Shown: piece after piece, positions 1 through 6,966 of the stretch
Numbering within the stretch: position 1 is the stretch's first letter
Layout of the letters: the number at the start of each line of letters is the position of its first letter
Origin: Spirochaetales bacterium
GTDB lineage: Bacteria; Spirochaetota; Spirochaetia; DTKZ01
Reading direction: 5' to 3'
Length of the DNA: 18,354 nucleotides
Assembly (NCBI GenBank): GCA_031280945.1
Contig: JAITGB010000032.1
Span: 1 to 18,354 of the forward strand
Program-made: the position numbers and the translations under genes
Notes under the pieces: model-generated
Seen by the model: only the letters and a program-made list of their open reading frames with translations
Database searches by the model: none
What the model was told of the DNA's origin: nothing

Positions 1-68
1 TGTCCCTAATGCCTGCCGAAAGAGCGGCGGTCATCCAGAAAAAGATGGCCATGAAACCCCGCGCATAA
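1..68 (+). CDS. 3' end of an upstream flagellar-operon gene (flbB-like?), partial
   Basis: An open frame enters from the left edge and stops with TAA at 66-68. About 20 residues are visible, including PAERAAVIQKKMAMK, which resembles the ERAA-containing repeats of MgtE N-terminal-type domains. In spirochaete flagellar operons the gene before fliK is often flbB, which carries such a domain, so flbB is my guess. The stop lies 22 nt before the fliK start, which fits operon spacing. Too little is visible for a firm identification. Confidence 0.4.
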   Translation, partial: SLMPAERAAVIQKKMAMKPRA

Positions 69-90
69 CGGCGGGCAGGGAGGTTAATGC

Positions 91-1401
91 GTGGCAGGAA
101 CCACGGTAAGCGAAGCCTCTGCCGGCGCTAACGCGCTCGCGGAAAAAGCAGGGGCAAAAAGAACAGGCGCAGGACGGGCAAAAAGGAGCGCGGGAAAATT
201 TCTGGAACTTCTCGCGGGAAGGCTTTTTGCGCAGAATCCCCAAAAAAGCAGGCGCTCAGGCGGCCCGCGCGCAGCGGCCCAAACCACGGAAGAAAACGTC
301 GCCCTCTGGCCCGCGAAGCGGACTGCCGAAGGAAGCCGCGGACGGCTTCGCGGGGCGGCAGCCGCCTCCGAAGAGAAACCCGCCCTTTGGCAAGGGCGCA
401 CGGCAAAGACCGGACAAGGCCGGCTCCGCAAAACCGAAAACGGGCCTCAAGGAGAAGAAGCCTCCGCGGCGGAGGGAATCCTCCCGCACACGGAAACCGT
501 CAAGACCCAGCACAAGGCCGCGCCGGACTTTGCCGCCGGAACCGGACGCGGAGTTGGAGCCATAAACGAAGCTCAGGGCAGGGTGATTTTAGCCTCCGCT
601 GCGGGTTTTCCCCAAAAAACAAATGGGGAACCGCGGCAGGCGGACGCGGAAAAGGCTTTTTCCCGCATCGTACCTGCGGAAAATACACTCAAAAAACGGC
701 TCTCCGGCAAAGAGAAAAAACTCTCCATGAGCGAAGCCTCACCCCAGACCCAGCGGAAAAAAGACAAGCTCCGGGAAACCGCGTTAAAAAGCGAAAGCCC
801 CGCCGTAGAGGAAGCCCTGCGCGAACTCAAAAACGTATCACCCGAAGAAGCTCGGCAGGACTCGTCCCGGCAGGAAATCCAGATGCGCGTTACGCTCAGG
901 CCGGGAGATGAACGCTTTGCGGACAGCCTCCGCGCAGCCGGTGAGCGGAGCGTCAAGGAATCCGCATCGGGCCTTCTCAGGCACCTGAGGGAAGACGGCA
1001 ACAGCAAAATCATCCAGAGCGCGCGTATCATTCTCAAGGACAGCGCCGAAGGAGAAATCCGGCTTATCCTGAAACCTGAAGCCCTGGGCGAAGTAAAAAT
1101 CCGCCTCGCGCTGCAGGATAAACTAATAGCCGGACAAATTCTTGTCGAAAATGAAAGTGTGCGCGAAGTTTTCGAGCGGAACATGAGCGACCTCGCCGGA
1201 GCGTTCAAGGCAAACGGATTTGAAATGTCCGGCATGGACGTTTTTACTGGAGAGGGAAACGCCGCCGGAAGCGGCGGAGAAGGCTCCTCCCCCGAAAATT
1301 TCTTCGCACAAACGTTCAAAGCGGTGGAACGGGAACGCAGCCTGGGCGGAGGAAGCCCCCTCGCCCCCTACGCTTTTCACGCAATCAGTCTGATGGCTTA
1401 A
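91..1401 (+). CDS. fliK: Flagellar hook-length control protein FliK (Tap1-like)
   Basis: A 436-residue protein starting at GTG 91 behind a GGGAGG ribosome site at about 78-83. The N-terminal two thirds (residues 1 to about 290) are rich in Ala, Arg, Lys, Gly and Glu, low in complexity and probably disordered, as is usual for the secreted ruler part of FliK. Residues about 322-385 match the conserved C-terminal hook-length domain (Flg_hook family), with LKPEALGEVKIRL followed by a segment containing VREVFERNMSDL. FliK is exported during hook assembly and its C-terminal domain switches FlhB specificity from hook to filament substrates. The gene lies 10 nt before flgD, as in other spirochaete fla operons, where it has been called tap1 or flbC. 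The high GC content creates long shadow frames on both strands, which I disregard. Confidence 0.85.
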   Translation: MAGTTVSEASAGANALAEKAGAKRTGAGRAKRSAGKFLELLAGRLFAQNPQKSRRSGGPRAAAQTTEENVALWPAKRTAEGSRGRLRGAAAASEEKPALWQGRTAKTGQGRLRKTENGPQGEEASAAEGILPHTETVKTQHKAAPDFAAGTGRGVGAINEAQGRVILASAAGFPQKTNGEPRQADAEKAFSRIVPAENTLKKRLSGKEKKLSMSEASPQTQRKKDKLRETALKSESPAVEEALRELKNVSPEEARQDSSRQEIQMRVTLRPGDERFADSLRAAGERSVKESASGLLRHLREDGNSKIIQSARIILKDSAEGEIRLILKPEALGEVKIRLALQDKLIAGQILVENESVREVFERNMSDLAGAFKANGFEMSGMDVFTGEGNAAGSGGEGSSPENFFAQTFKAVERERSLGGGSPLAPYAFHAISLMA

Positions 1402-1411
1402 AGGAGTACCA

Positions 1412-1882
1412 ATGACCGAAGTAACGCAGGAACGCAGTCCTCATTCTTTTGGAGCCCAGGAAGCCTGGCGCAGCCTCGCAGCCGGAAACACAACAGGCGC
1501 AAAGGGCAAAGTCCGCCCCGACGCTCTGGGCAAGGAAGATTTTCTCAAACTTCTCATCACCCAGCTTACCCACCAGGACCCTACCCAGCCCATGGAGGAC
1601 AGGGAGTTCATAGCGCAGATGACGCAGTTTACCTCCCTCGAACAGATGACCAACATGAACAAAGAGTTCTCCCGCATAGCCGGAGTGCTCTCTCTGGGAC
1701 AGGCCGTATCCCTCATGGGAAAAACAGTCGATATTGAAATGCCGGGAAAAACAGCCGAAGGCGAAGACACGGTACACAAAGTTTCGGGCATTGTGCGGGA
1801 AGTCGCGGGCGGTGAGTCCCCGCAGCTTTTGATAAACGGTGAGTATTACGATTACGTAAACGTCAGCCGCGTGAGAGACTAA
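1412..1882 (+). CDS. flgD: Flagellar hook assembly scaffold FlgD
   Basis: A 156-residue protein beginning at ATG 1412 with AAGGAG just upstream. The conserved FlgD N-terminal core is present: LGKEDFLKLLITQLTHQDP (about residues 39-57), followed by PMEDREFIAQMTQFTSLEQM. FlgD caps the growing hook and helps FlgE monomers polymerise. The later part (about residues 95-156) has the small beta domain, but the protein is shorter than the roughly 230-residue enterobacterial form and has no room for the full Ig-like insertion; short FlgD proteins are common in spirochaetes. It sits between fliK and flgE with 10- and 14-nt gaps, so it is almost certainly co-transcribed. Confidence 0.93.
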   Translation: MTEVTQERSPHSFGAQEAWRSLAAGNTTGAKGKVRPDALGKEDFLKLLITQLTHQDPTQPMEDREFIAQMTQFTSLEQMTNMNKEFSRIAGVLSLGQAVSLMGKTVDIEMPGKTAEGEDTVHKVSGIVREVAGGESPQLLINGEYYDYVNVSRVRD

Positions 1883-1896
1883 AGGAGGCCGCCTCT

Positions 1897-3285
1897 ATGA
1901 TGAGATCACTTTACGCCGGAGTTTCCGGCCTGCAGAACCACCAGACCCGTATGGACGTTGTGGGTAACAACATCGCAAACGTCAACACAACAGGCTTCAA
2001 AAAAGGCCGCGTTAATTTTCAGGACCTTATTTCGCAGAATGTCGGGGGAGCAGCCCGGCCCACCGAAGAGCTGGGCGGCGTAAACCCCAAACAGGTCGGC
2101 CTGGGAATGAACGTAGCGTCCATAGACACGATTCATACCCAGGGAGCCATACAGCTTACCGGAAAAATGTCGGACCTCGCCCTCATGGGTGAAGGCTTCT
2201 TTATCCTGCGTACGGGAAAACAGGACCTCTACACCCGCAACGGAACCTTCGACATAGACGAAAACGGAACCCTCGTAAACCCAGCAAACGGGATGCGCGT
2301 ACAGGGCTGGTCAGCGACAACAGTTGACAACAGACCCTACATCAACACCTCAGACTCCGTAGGCGACCTCATTATCCCCATCAACAGCAAAGACCCCGCA
2401 GTCGCCACAACCGAAGTACAGCTTGCCTGTAACCTCAACAAAAACACGCCGGAAATCCCCGAAAACCCTAGTGGGGTTGCGGTTCAGGACGGAACATGGC
2501 AGGCCCGCATCAACGTGTACGACAGTTTCGGCAACGAACACACCCTGCAAATCAACTTTACGCGGCGGCCTGACGAAGTAAACCGCTGGAACGCGGAAGT
2601 TACCGTTGACCCCGAATACGGCGGAGCCAACACCATAGTTGAGGTAGGCGCGGCGGGCAACAGCACAACCAACACCTTTGTTGTGGAATTCGGCAACCTC
2701 GGAACCCTCCTCGCAGCCGAAGACGGCGCCGGAGACCGCATAGCCCAGGAACTCCTTCAGGTACAGGTGGCTTTTGATGTTGCGGGCGCCACCCCCGGTG
2801 AAGGCGGAGCCCCCGTGCGGCAGACCTTCAACCTCAACCTGGGAGAAGTCGGAAACCCCGAAGGCTCGATGACGCAGTTTGCCGACCCCAGTTCCACCAA
2901 AGTCCGGGAGCAAAACGGCTTCGGCATGGGCTACATGACAAGCTACCGCATCGACCAGTCCGGCGTCATAACAGGAATCTTCTCCAACGGCAACAACAGG
3001 CCGCTGGGCCAGATAGCGCTTGCGACCTTTATGAACCCCGGCGGACTTGAAAAACAGGGCGAAAACGTCTACTCCGTAACCAACAACTCAGGAATAGCCC
3101 TCGTAGACCCGGCGGGCATTGCCGGCAAAGGAAAAATCCTCGCGGGAAACCTGGAAATGAGCAACGTTGACCTTGCCGAACAGTTTACCGACATGATTGT
3201 TACGCAAAGAGGCTTTCAGGCGAACTCGCGCACAATTCAGACAGCCGACCAGCTTCTGCAGGAACTCTTAACACTCAAAAGGTAA
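1897..3285 (+). CDS. flgE: Flagellar hook protein FlgE (spirochaete type with cross-link residues)
   Basis: A 462-residue hook protein starting at ATG 1897, with AAAGGAGG at 1881-1888. The N terminus has the rod/hook signature (LYAGVSGLQNHQ, then NNIANVNTTGFKK), and the C terminus has the matching helix (NVDLAEQFTDMIVTQRGFQA, then SRTIQTADQLLQELL). The variable D1/D2 domains lie between. Counting from Met1, Lys165 (codon 2389-2391) and Cys178 (codon 2428-2430, in VQLACNLN) occupy the same positions as the residues reported to form the lysinoalanine cross-link between neighbouring hook subunits in Treponema denticola. That covalent hook is thought to stiffen periplasmic flagella. An adjacent ATG at 1900 is a possible alternative start. 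Codons favour C or A in third position (CTC, CCC, AAC). Confidence 0.96.
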   Translation: MMRSLYAGVSGLQNHQTRMDVVGNNIANVNTTGFKKGRVNFQDLISQNVGGAARPTEELGGVNPKQVGLGMNVASIDTIHTQGAIQLTGKMSDLALMGEGFFILRTGKQDLYTRNGTFDIDENGTLVNPANGMRVQGWSATTVDNRPYINTSDSVGDLIIPINSKDPAVATTEVQLACNLNKNTPEIPENPSGVAVQDGTWQARINVYDSFGNEHTLQINFTRRPDEVNRWNAEVTVDPEYGGANTIVEVGAAGNSTTNTFVVEFGNLGTLLAAEDGAGDRIAQELLQVQVAFDVAGATPGEGGAPVRQTFNLNLGEVGNPEGSMTQFADPSSTKVREQNGFGMGYMTSYRIDQSGVITGIFSNGNNRPLGQIALATFMNPGGLEKQGENVYSVTNNSGIALVDPAGIAGKGKILAGNLEMSNVDLAEQFTDMIVTQRGFQANSRTIQTADQLLQELLTLKR

Positions 3286-3307
3286 AGGAGTAGAATACTG
3301 GACTTAA

Positions 3308-3505
3308 ATGATTAAGGTAACACGGCTTGATGGGAAGGTTTACTATGTAAACCCCCATCAAATTGAGTACATCGAGTTGAATCCTGACACCACTCTCATA
3401 ATGTTATCAGGAAAGCGTCTGGTAGTCCTGGAGGACTACCAGACCGTTTTTTCGGAAATTGTGGATTACCGCAGTCAAATAGGCGGTTTTAAGAACGAGG
3501 AGTAG
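3308..3505 (+). CDS. flbD: FlbD family flagellar protein
   Basis: A 65-residue protein matching the small FlbD family found between flgE and motA in spirochaetes and Firmicutes (MIKVTRLDGKVYYVNPHQIE, then a LIMLSGKR motif). Its exact molecular role is not established; it is a conserved flagellar-operon member and is distinct from the Caulobacter regulator of the same name. ATG 3308 is the earliest possible start because an in-frame TAA precedes it directly. The only strong Shine-Dalgarno (AAGGAG at 3285-3290, overlapping the flgE stop) is about 17 nt away, which is unusually far. The TAG stop is followed by motA after 5 nt. Confidence 0.88.
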   Translation: MIKVTRLDGKVYYVNPHQIEYIELNPDTTLIMLSGKRLVVLEDYQTVFSEIVDYRSQIGGFKNEE

Positions 3506-3510
3506 AGCGC

Positions 3511-4293
3511 ATGGATATAGGAACCCTAGGCGGAATTGTAATAGGAAGTATCGTCCTCATAACCGGCGTTTTGCTTGGCGGCGCGCCCATTCTCATCTAT
3601 TGGGACTTGCCCTCCGTTTTTATTACCCTCATTGGGTCCATGGCCTCACTTTTTATCGCGCATCCCTTGAAGCGCGTTTTGGGTATGTTCAAACTCTTTA
3701 CGATTACCACCAAAATACCCAAGGACGATACCGAGCGCAACATAACGGTTCTTGTGGAATTTTCCGAGAGGGCCAGGCGCGAGGGACTGCTCGCGCTGGA
3801 GGACAACGTACAGGAACTCGAAGATGAGTTTATGCGCAAAGGAATCCAGCTTGTGGTGGACGGCACAGACCCCGAAGTTATAAAAACCATACTCTTCAAC
3901 GAACTCAACCAGGTGCAGGCCCGCCACGAAGACGGCATCAAAATATACGAAGACTGGGGCAAGTTTTGCCCTGCCTTTGGAATGATTGGAACCCTTATCG
4001 GGCTTATAGCCATGCTTGCGAACCTCCAGGACAAATCGGCCATTGGTTCCGGTATGGCCGTTGCTCTTATCACAACGCTCTACGGAGCTATCGCCGCAAA
4101 CTTTATCATCATACCCCTTGCGACAAAACTCGGCGTACGCCACAAAAGCGAAACCGCGCTGAAAGAAATTATCATCGAAGGCATACTCTCCATACAGGCC
4201 GGAGACAACCCCAGAATATTGCAGGAAAAACTCCTCGCGTTCCTGCCTCCCGTGCAAAGAGAAGCTCTGCGCAACGCGACAGGAAAGGATTAA
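3511..4293 (+). CDS. motA: Flagellar motor stator protein MotA
   Basis: A 260-residue inner-membrane protein starting at ATG 3511 with GAGGAG at 3497-3502. Four membrane segments are visible at about residues 5-25, 34-52, 153-172 and 182-203. The large cytoplasmic loop between the second and third contains the charged RREGLLALED motif (about 89-98), which in MotA contacts FliG. The third segment begins with CPAFGMIGTLIGL, which includes the conserved Pro near the ion path. MotA forms the ion-driven stator with MotB, encoded 3 nt downstream. Whether it uses H+ or Na+ cannot be decided from the sequence with confidence. Confidence 0.96.
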   Translation: MDIGTLGGIVIGSIVLITGVLLGGAPILIYWDLPSVFITLIGSMASLFIAHPLKRVLGMFKLFTITTKIPKDDTERNITVLVEFSERARREGLLALEDNVQELEDEFMRKGIQLVVDGTDPEVIKTILFNELNQVQARHEDGIKIYEDWGKFCPAFGMIGTLIGLIAMLANLQDKSAIGSGMAVALITTLYGAIAANFIIIPLATKLGVRHKSETALKEIIIEGILSIQAGDNPRILQEKLLAFLPPVQREALRNATGKD

Positions 4294-4296
4294 AAA

Positions 4297-5031
4297 ATGG
4301 CCGCTGGCGACAAAAAATGTCCGAAATGTCCTCCCGAAGGCGCCCCCGACTGGCAGGTTACCTACGGCGACATGGTTACACTCCTTCTGACCTTTTTTAT
4401 TCTGCTGTACACCACAGCGGAATTTGACGAAGCCCAAATTCTGGGTATCTCAACTGCCTTTGCCGGAATGGGAAACCTCGCCGGAGGCAACACTCTTCAA
4501 GTGGGCCGCATGGCGGAACTCGGCCATACCGTTATGGCTTTGCCCGCGCAGAACAGGGGAAAAGCCCTGGACAGGGCGCGCAAAAGAGCTGTTTCCGAGT
4601 TTCAGCCGGAAATCAGTACGCAGAAAGTACGCATACAGGAAGATGAACGCGGCCTTGTCATAAGCCTCGCCGCGGACGCCTATTTCAGGCCGGCCAGCGC
4701 ACAAATCAATATGGAACAGGCGCGGAGCGTACTCATACGTGTCGCCGACCTTCTTACCAGTCCCGAACTGGCCGGCAGAAAATTCAGAATCGAAGGGCAC
4801 ACCGATTCCTCCCCAACGGATTCCGAAGGCCCCTGGCAGAGCAACTGGGAACTCTCCACAGCCAGGTCTGTCAATGTCCTTCACCGCCTCGTTGAGTACG
4901 GCGTAGACGAAAATCAGTTTCAGGTAGCGGGCTTTGCCTCAACAGTGCCCCTCGTCTCGGAGGCCACGCCCGAAGGCAGAGCCTACAACAGACGAGTTGA
5001 CATCATCATATTAACGGACGGACATTTGTAA
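4297..5031 (+). CDS. motB: Flagellar motor stator protein MotB
   Basis: A 244-residue protein starting at ATG 4297, directly behind motA. A short cytoplasmic tail with a CPKC pair (Cys8, Cys11) leads into one membrane helix, TYGDMVTLLLTFFILLYT, whose Asp25 corresponds to the ion-binding Asp32 of E. coli MotB. Residues about 115-240 form an OmpA-like peptidoglycan-binding domain with IEGHTDS and an NRRVDIII end motif. MotB anchors the stator to peptidoglycan and carries ions through the MotA/MotB channel. The length is slightly short for the family, but all key elements are present. Confidence 0.95.
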   Translation: MAAGDKKCPKCPPEGAPDWQVTYGDMVTLLLTFFILLYTTAEFDEAQILGISTAFAGMGNLAGGNTLQVGRMAELGHTVMALPAQNRGKALDRARKRAVSEFQPEISTQKVRIQEDERGLVISLAADAYFRPASAQINMEQARSVLIRVADLLTSPELAGRKFRIEGHTDSSPTDSEGPWQSNWELSTARSVNVLHRLVEYGVDENQFQVAGFASTVPLVSEATPEGRAYNRRVDIIILTDGHL

Positions 5032-5053
5032 ATGAACGGCGAGGAGGAAAAAA

Positions 5054-5596
5054 ATGTCAGACGAACTTGATAATATAGACGAGGGCGGAGGCGATGCGGA
5101 GCCAAAAAAAACAGGCTTTCTTCCCGGCATGGTTATTTCGATACTCAAATGGGCCGCCCTGGGGCTTGGCGCCATTTTCTTTATTGTTACCGTCGTTGTC
5201 GTTACAATGAAAATCCTCGGCGCCGGAAATCAGGGCATGACGCAGCAGCAGGTCTCAACGGACTACGCGGGGAAGGCTCCTGTCTACGACTGGTTTTCCC
5301 AGGTCGGCGAAGTGCGGGGCCGCACATCTGACGATACCCCTGCCATGGTTATGCTCACCGTCAACATAGGCTACACGCAGGGCGACAAAATCGTACAGAC
5401 AGAGCTCGTCTCGCGTATTCCCCAGTTAAAAGACGTTGTACGCCAGTTTATCACATCCAAAAAAGCCGCCGACCTCAAACCCGAAAAGGAAAACGACCTC
5501 AAAGTCGAACTCGCCGACAAAATCAATTCAATTATGAGCAGCGGAAAAATCAAGCAGGTTCTTTTCGATAATCTGCAGGTAATCGCGGAAATGTAG
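5054..5596 (+). CDS. fliL: Flagellar basal body-associated protein FliL
   Basis: A 180-residue single-pass membrane protein starting at ATG 5054 behind a strong GAGGAGG at 5041-5047. An acidic cytoplasmic N terminus (about 1-24) is followed by a hydrophobic helix (about 25-52) and a periplasmic domain of the FliL family. FliL encircles and stabilises the MotAB stator. It follows motB by 22 nt, the usual spirochaete order. The next gene in related operons is fliM, which is missing here: only a GGGAGG site and a two-codon frame follow the stop. This is the last recognisable gene of the cluster in this window. Confidence 0.9.
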   Translation: MSDELDNIDEGGGDAEPKKTGFLPGMVISILKWAALGLGAIFFIVTVVVVTMKILGAGNQGMTQQQVSTDYAGKAPVYDWFSQVGEVRGRTSDDTPAMVMLTVNIGYTQGDKIVQTELVSRIPQLKDVVRQFITSKKAADLKPEKENDLKVELADKINSIMSSGKIKQVLFDNLQVIAEM

Positions 5597-5621
5597 GGGA
5601 GGTATGCCCTGAGTGCGTAAA
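5594..5621 (+). other. Orphan ribosome-binding site after fliL
   Basis: Directly after the fliL stop (TAG 5594-5596) there is GGGGAGGT followed by ATG CCC TGA, that is, a good Shine-Dalgarno with a two-codon frame. A GTG at 5613 opens a 110-codon frame running through repeat copy A to 5945; its translation resembles no protein I know and appears to be read-through of repeat DNA. I interpret the site as the remnant of the start of a lost downstream gene, by synteny fliM. This is inference from position, not homology. Confidence 0.4.
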
Positions 5622-5680
5622 AAACCTGCCCCGCGCCGAGAGCTGAATTTTTTTTATGTTTTTGTTCAGGGTATTTTTTT

Positions 5681-5784
5681 CGCGCAAGGGATAGAAGCGG
5701 AAATCCCGCAGAAAAGCCGAAGGCTTTTTGAGGAATTGGAGCGGATAGCCCGGTTTTTTCGGGTCTGCCCGAAAAAATGCGCCC
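5681..5784 (+). ncRNA. Dispersed structured repeat, copy A (Flavo-1-like RNA candidate)
   Basis: The element starts GCGCAAGGGATAGAAGCGG, runs through AAATCCCGCAG, a variable hairpin, GAGGAATTGGAGCGGATAGC, a second hairpin, and ends ATGCGCCCC. Hairpin 1 pairs 5712-5718 (AAAAGCC) with 5722-5728 over a GAA loop. Hairpin 2 pairs 5754-5763 (TTTTTTCGGG) with 5768-5777 over TCTG. Copy B at 10357-10460, on the opposite strand, keeps the flanks but has different, still complementary arms in both hairpins, which is covariation supporting an RNA fold. The layout reminds me of the Flavo-1 RNA motif described from Flavobacteria and some spirochaetes; that match is from memory. Confidence 0.6.
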
Positions 5785-5834
5785 CAAAAAGTTATATGCG
5801 CTTGCCCTGCGGCAATAGCGTACGGCAAGCAGGC

Positions 5835-5865
5835 AAAAAAAAGACCGGCTCCAAAGGAACCGGTC
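5835..5865 (-). terminator. Rho-independent terminator of the mlaD-to-PEGA operon
   Basis: Read on the - strand, a 10-bp stem (GACCGGTTCC with its partner GGAGCCGGTC, including one G-U pair) closes a three-base loop and is followed by eight T residues (5842 down to 5835). It lies about 100 nt downstream of the PEGA gene stop, the last gene of the - strand operon. The T tract is on the - strand only, so the terminator serves that operon rather than fliL. Confidence 0.85.
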
Positions 5866-5966
5866 AACCACATTGGTATCGGCCTCGTATAGTAAACTGG
5901 GAGGGGAACTATAGTCAGCCGACATATATAGTATCGAACAAATAGGCCAATGACTTAATACAATTT

Positions 5967-6959
5967 TTATTCTTCGTGTATTAAAACGTCAAGGGAAATG
6001 GAAACCGAGTAATTTTTGCCCGGTTCCACGGAAAACCTCTTGCTGATTTGGTAATCGCCGACCTTTACGGATACAGTATGCTCCCCCGCCTGAACCGGAA
6101 GCGCCGCACCCCCCGCCAGAACAGCCAGCCCGTCCAGAAAAACACTGCTCCCCGAAGGAACATTGATACGCACAGAGGAAGCGTTATTCGGGAAAGAAGC
6201 CGCCACAGGCTCCGTTTTTCCCCTCTCTATGCCCACCGTAGCCAAAAAGGGAGATGAGCCCGTCTTTTCCACCCTCAGCCTGTGGATTCCCGGCTCAAGA
6301 AGAAAGCCCTTTGGGGAAAAACCCTTCTCCGAGTCATCAATAAAAACGCGGGTCCCCGCATCGGGCGAAGAGTTTCCCGCAAAACTCAGGAGAAGCCTCC
6401 CCAGATTCTTGAACAAGGGCCGCACCTCCGCGCGGAAAACCGCAGCGGCAGCCTGTTCGGGAATACCCTTCATAACAGGCAAAATAGCGAAGAGCAGCGG
6501 AAAATCCGAAGCCGTGAGGGCCGTCCTGTGAAGATACGTGTCCGGCGCAGGGGAAAAACCGGAAGAAGACTCAAAAGGCAGGTGCAGAAAAAGCCGGCGG
6601 CGTTCCTCAATTACCTTGAAAAAGAGGGGAGAGCCCTCGTACTGGCTGACAGCCGTATCCGGCTGCGGACTTACCCTCCTGTATACGAAAACCGCGTAGG
6701 TTCCCGTATAAATGTTCGCCTCTTCGGGGATTGTAAGCTGAATCTCTATACCCCGAAGAAAATCCCGCGTCTCGCCCAGCACAATGCCCCAGGCATCCTC
6801 CATGCGCAGGGGCAGGGACTCTGATGCAGACGAACCATCAGCCACGCGGCTTAAGGACTTGAGTTTGCAGTAGATGCCGTCGGCAGCGGAAAAAGCCGGA
6901 AAAACAAGAGCTTCCAGCGCAAAAAAAAGAAAAAGTTTTACACAACCGCTTTTTATCAT
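5967..6959 (-). CDS. Secreted PEGA-domain protein
   Basis: I place the start at ATG 6959, 7 nt after the upstream M23 gene, giving 330 residues; a longer frame begins at 7082 but would overlap the M23 gene. The first 26 residues (MIKSGCVKLFLFFALEALVF, ending FSA|AD) form a signal peptide, so the protein is exported. Residues about 27-195 have no family I recognise and look beta-rich. Two PEGA-type repeats follow: about 197-253 (RVFIDDSEKGFSP, then LEPGIHRLRVEK) and 261-326 (VFLDGLAVLAGGAALPV, then AGEHTVSVKV). PEGA domains are small beta modules common in surface or periplasmic proteins. As the last gene of the operon it may be a periplasmic partner of the peptidase before it; its function is unknown. 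Confidence 0.8.
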   Translation of the reverse strand: MIKSGCVKLFLFFALEALVFPAFSAADGIYCKLKSLSRVADGSSASESLPLRMEDAWGIVLGETRDFLRGIEIQLTIPEEANIYTGTYAVFVYRRVSPQPDTAVSQYEGSPLFFKVIEERRRLFLHLPFESSSGFSPAPDTYLHRTALTASDFPLLFAILPVMKGIPEQAAAAVFRAEVRPLFKNLGRLLLSFAGNSSPDAGTRVFIDDSEKGFSPKGFLLEPGIHRLRVEKTGSSPFLATVGIERGKTEPVAASFPNNASSVRINVPSGSSVFLDGLAVLAGGAALPVQAGEHTVSVKVGDYQISKRFSVEPGKNYSVSISLDVLIHEE

Positions 6960-6966
6960 AAATAGT

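Larger units (their letters stand above)
5597..5966. other. Intergenic region between fliL and the PEGA gene
   Basis: This stretch of about 370 nt separates the + strand fla genes from the convergent - strand envelope operon. It contains the orphan Shine-Dalgarno, a T-rich tract (about 5648-5680), structured repeat copy A (5681-5784), an inverted pair GCTTGCC/GGCAAGC at about 5800-5830, and a rho-independent terminator for the - strand (5835-5865). I see nothing supportable in 5870-5966. Confidence 0.7.

Noticed and set aside
573..1319. A 248-codon antisense frame inside fliK
   Set aside because: It is the reverse-strand shadow of a GC-rich gene, has no ribosome site or recognisable motifs, and lies under the conserved FliK C-terminal domain.
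5613..5945. A 110-codon + strand frame with a good ribosome site
   Set aside because: It reads through the structured repeat and the opposite-strand terminator, and its translation resembles repeat-derived peptides also encoded by copy B. It is more likely a fortuitous frame after a lost gene than a real protein.
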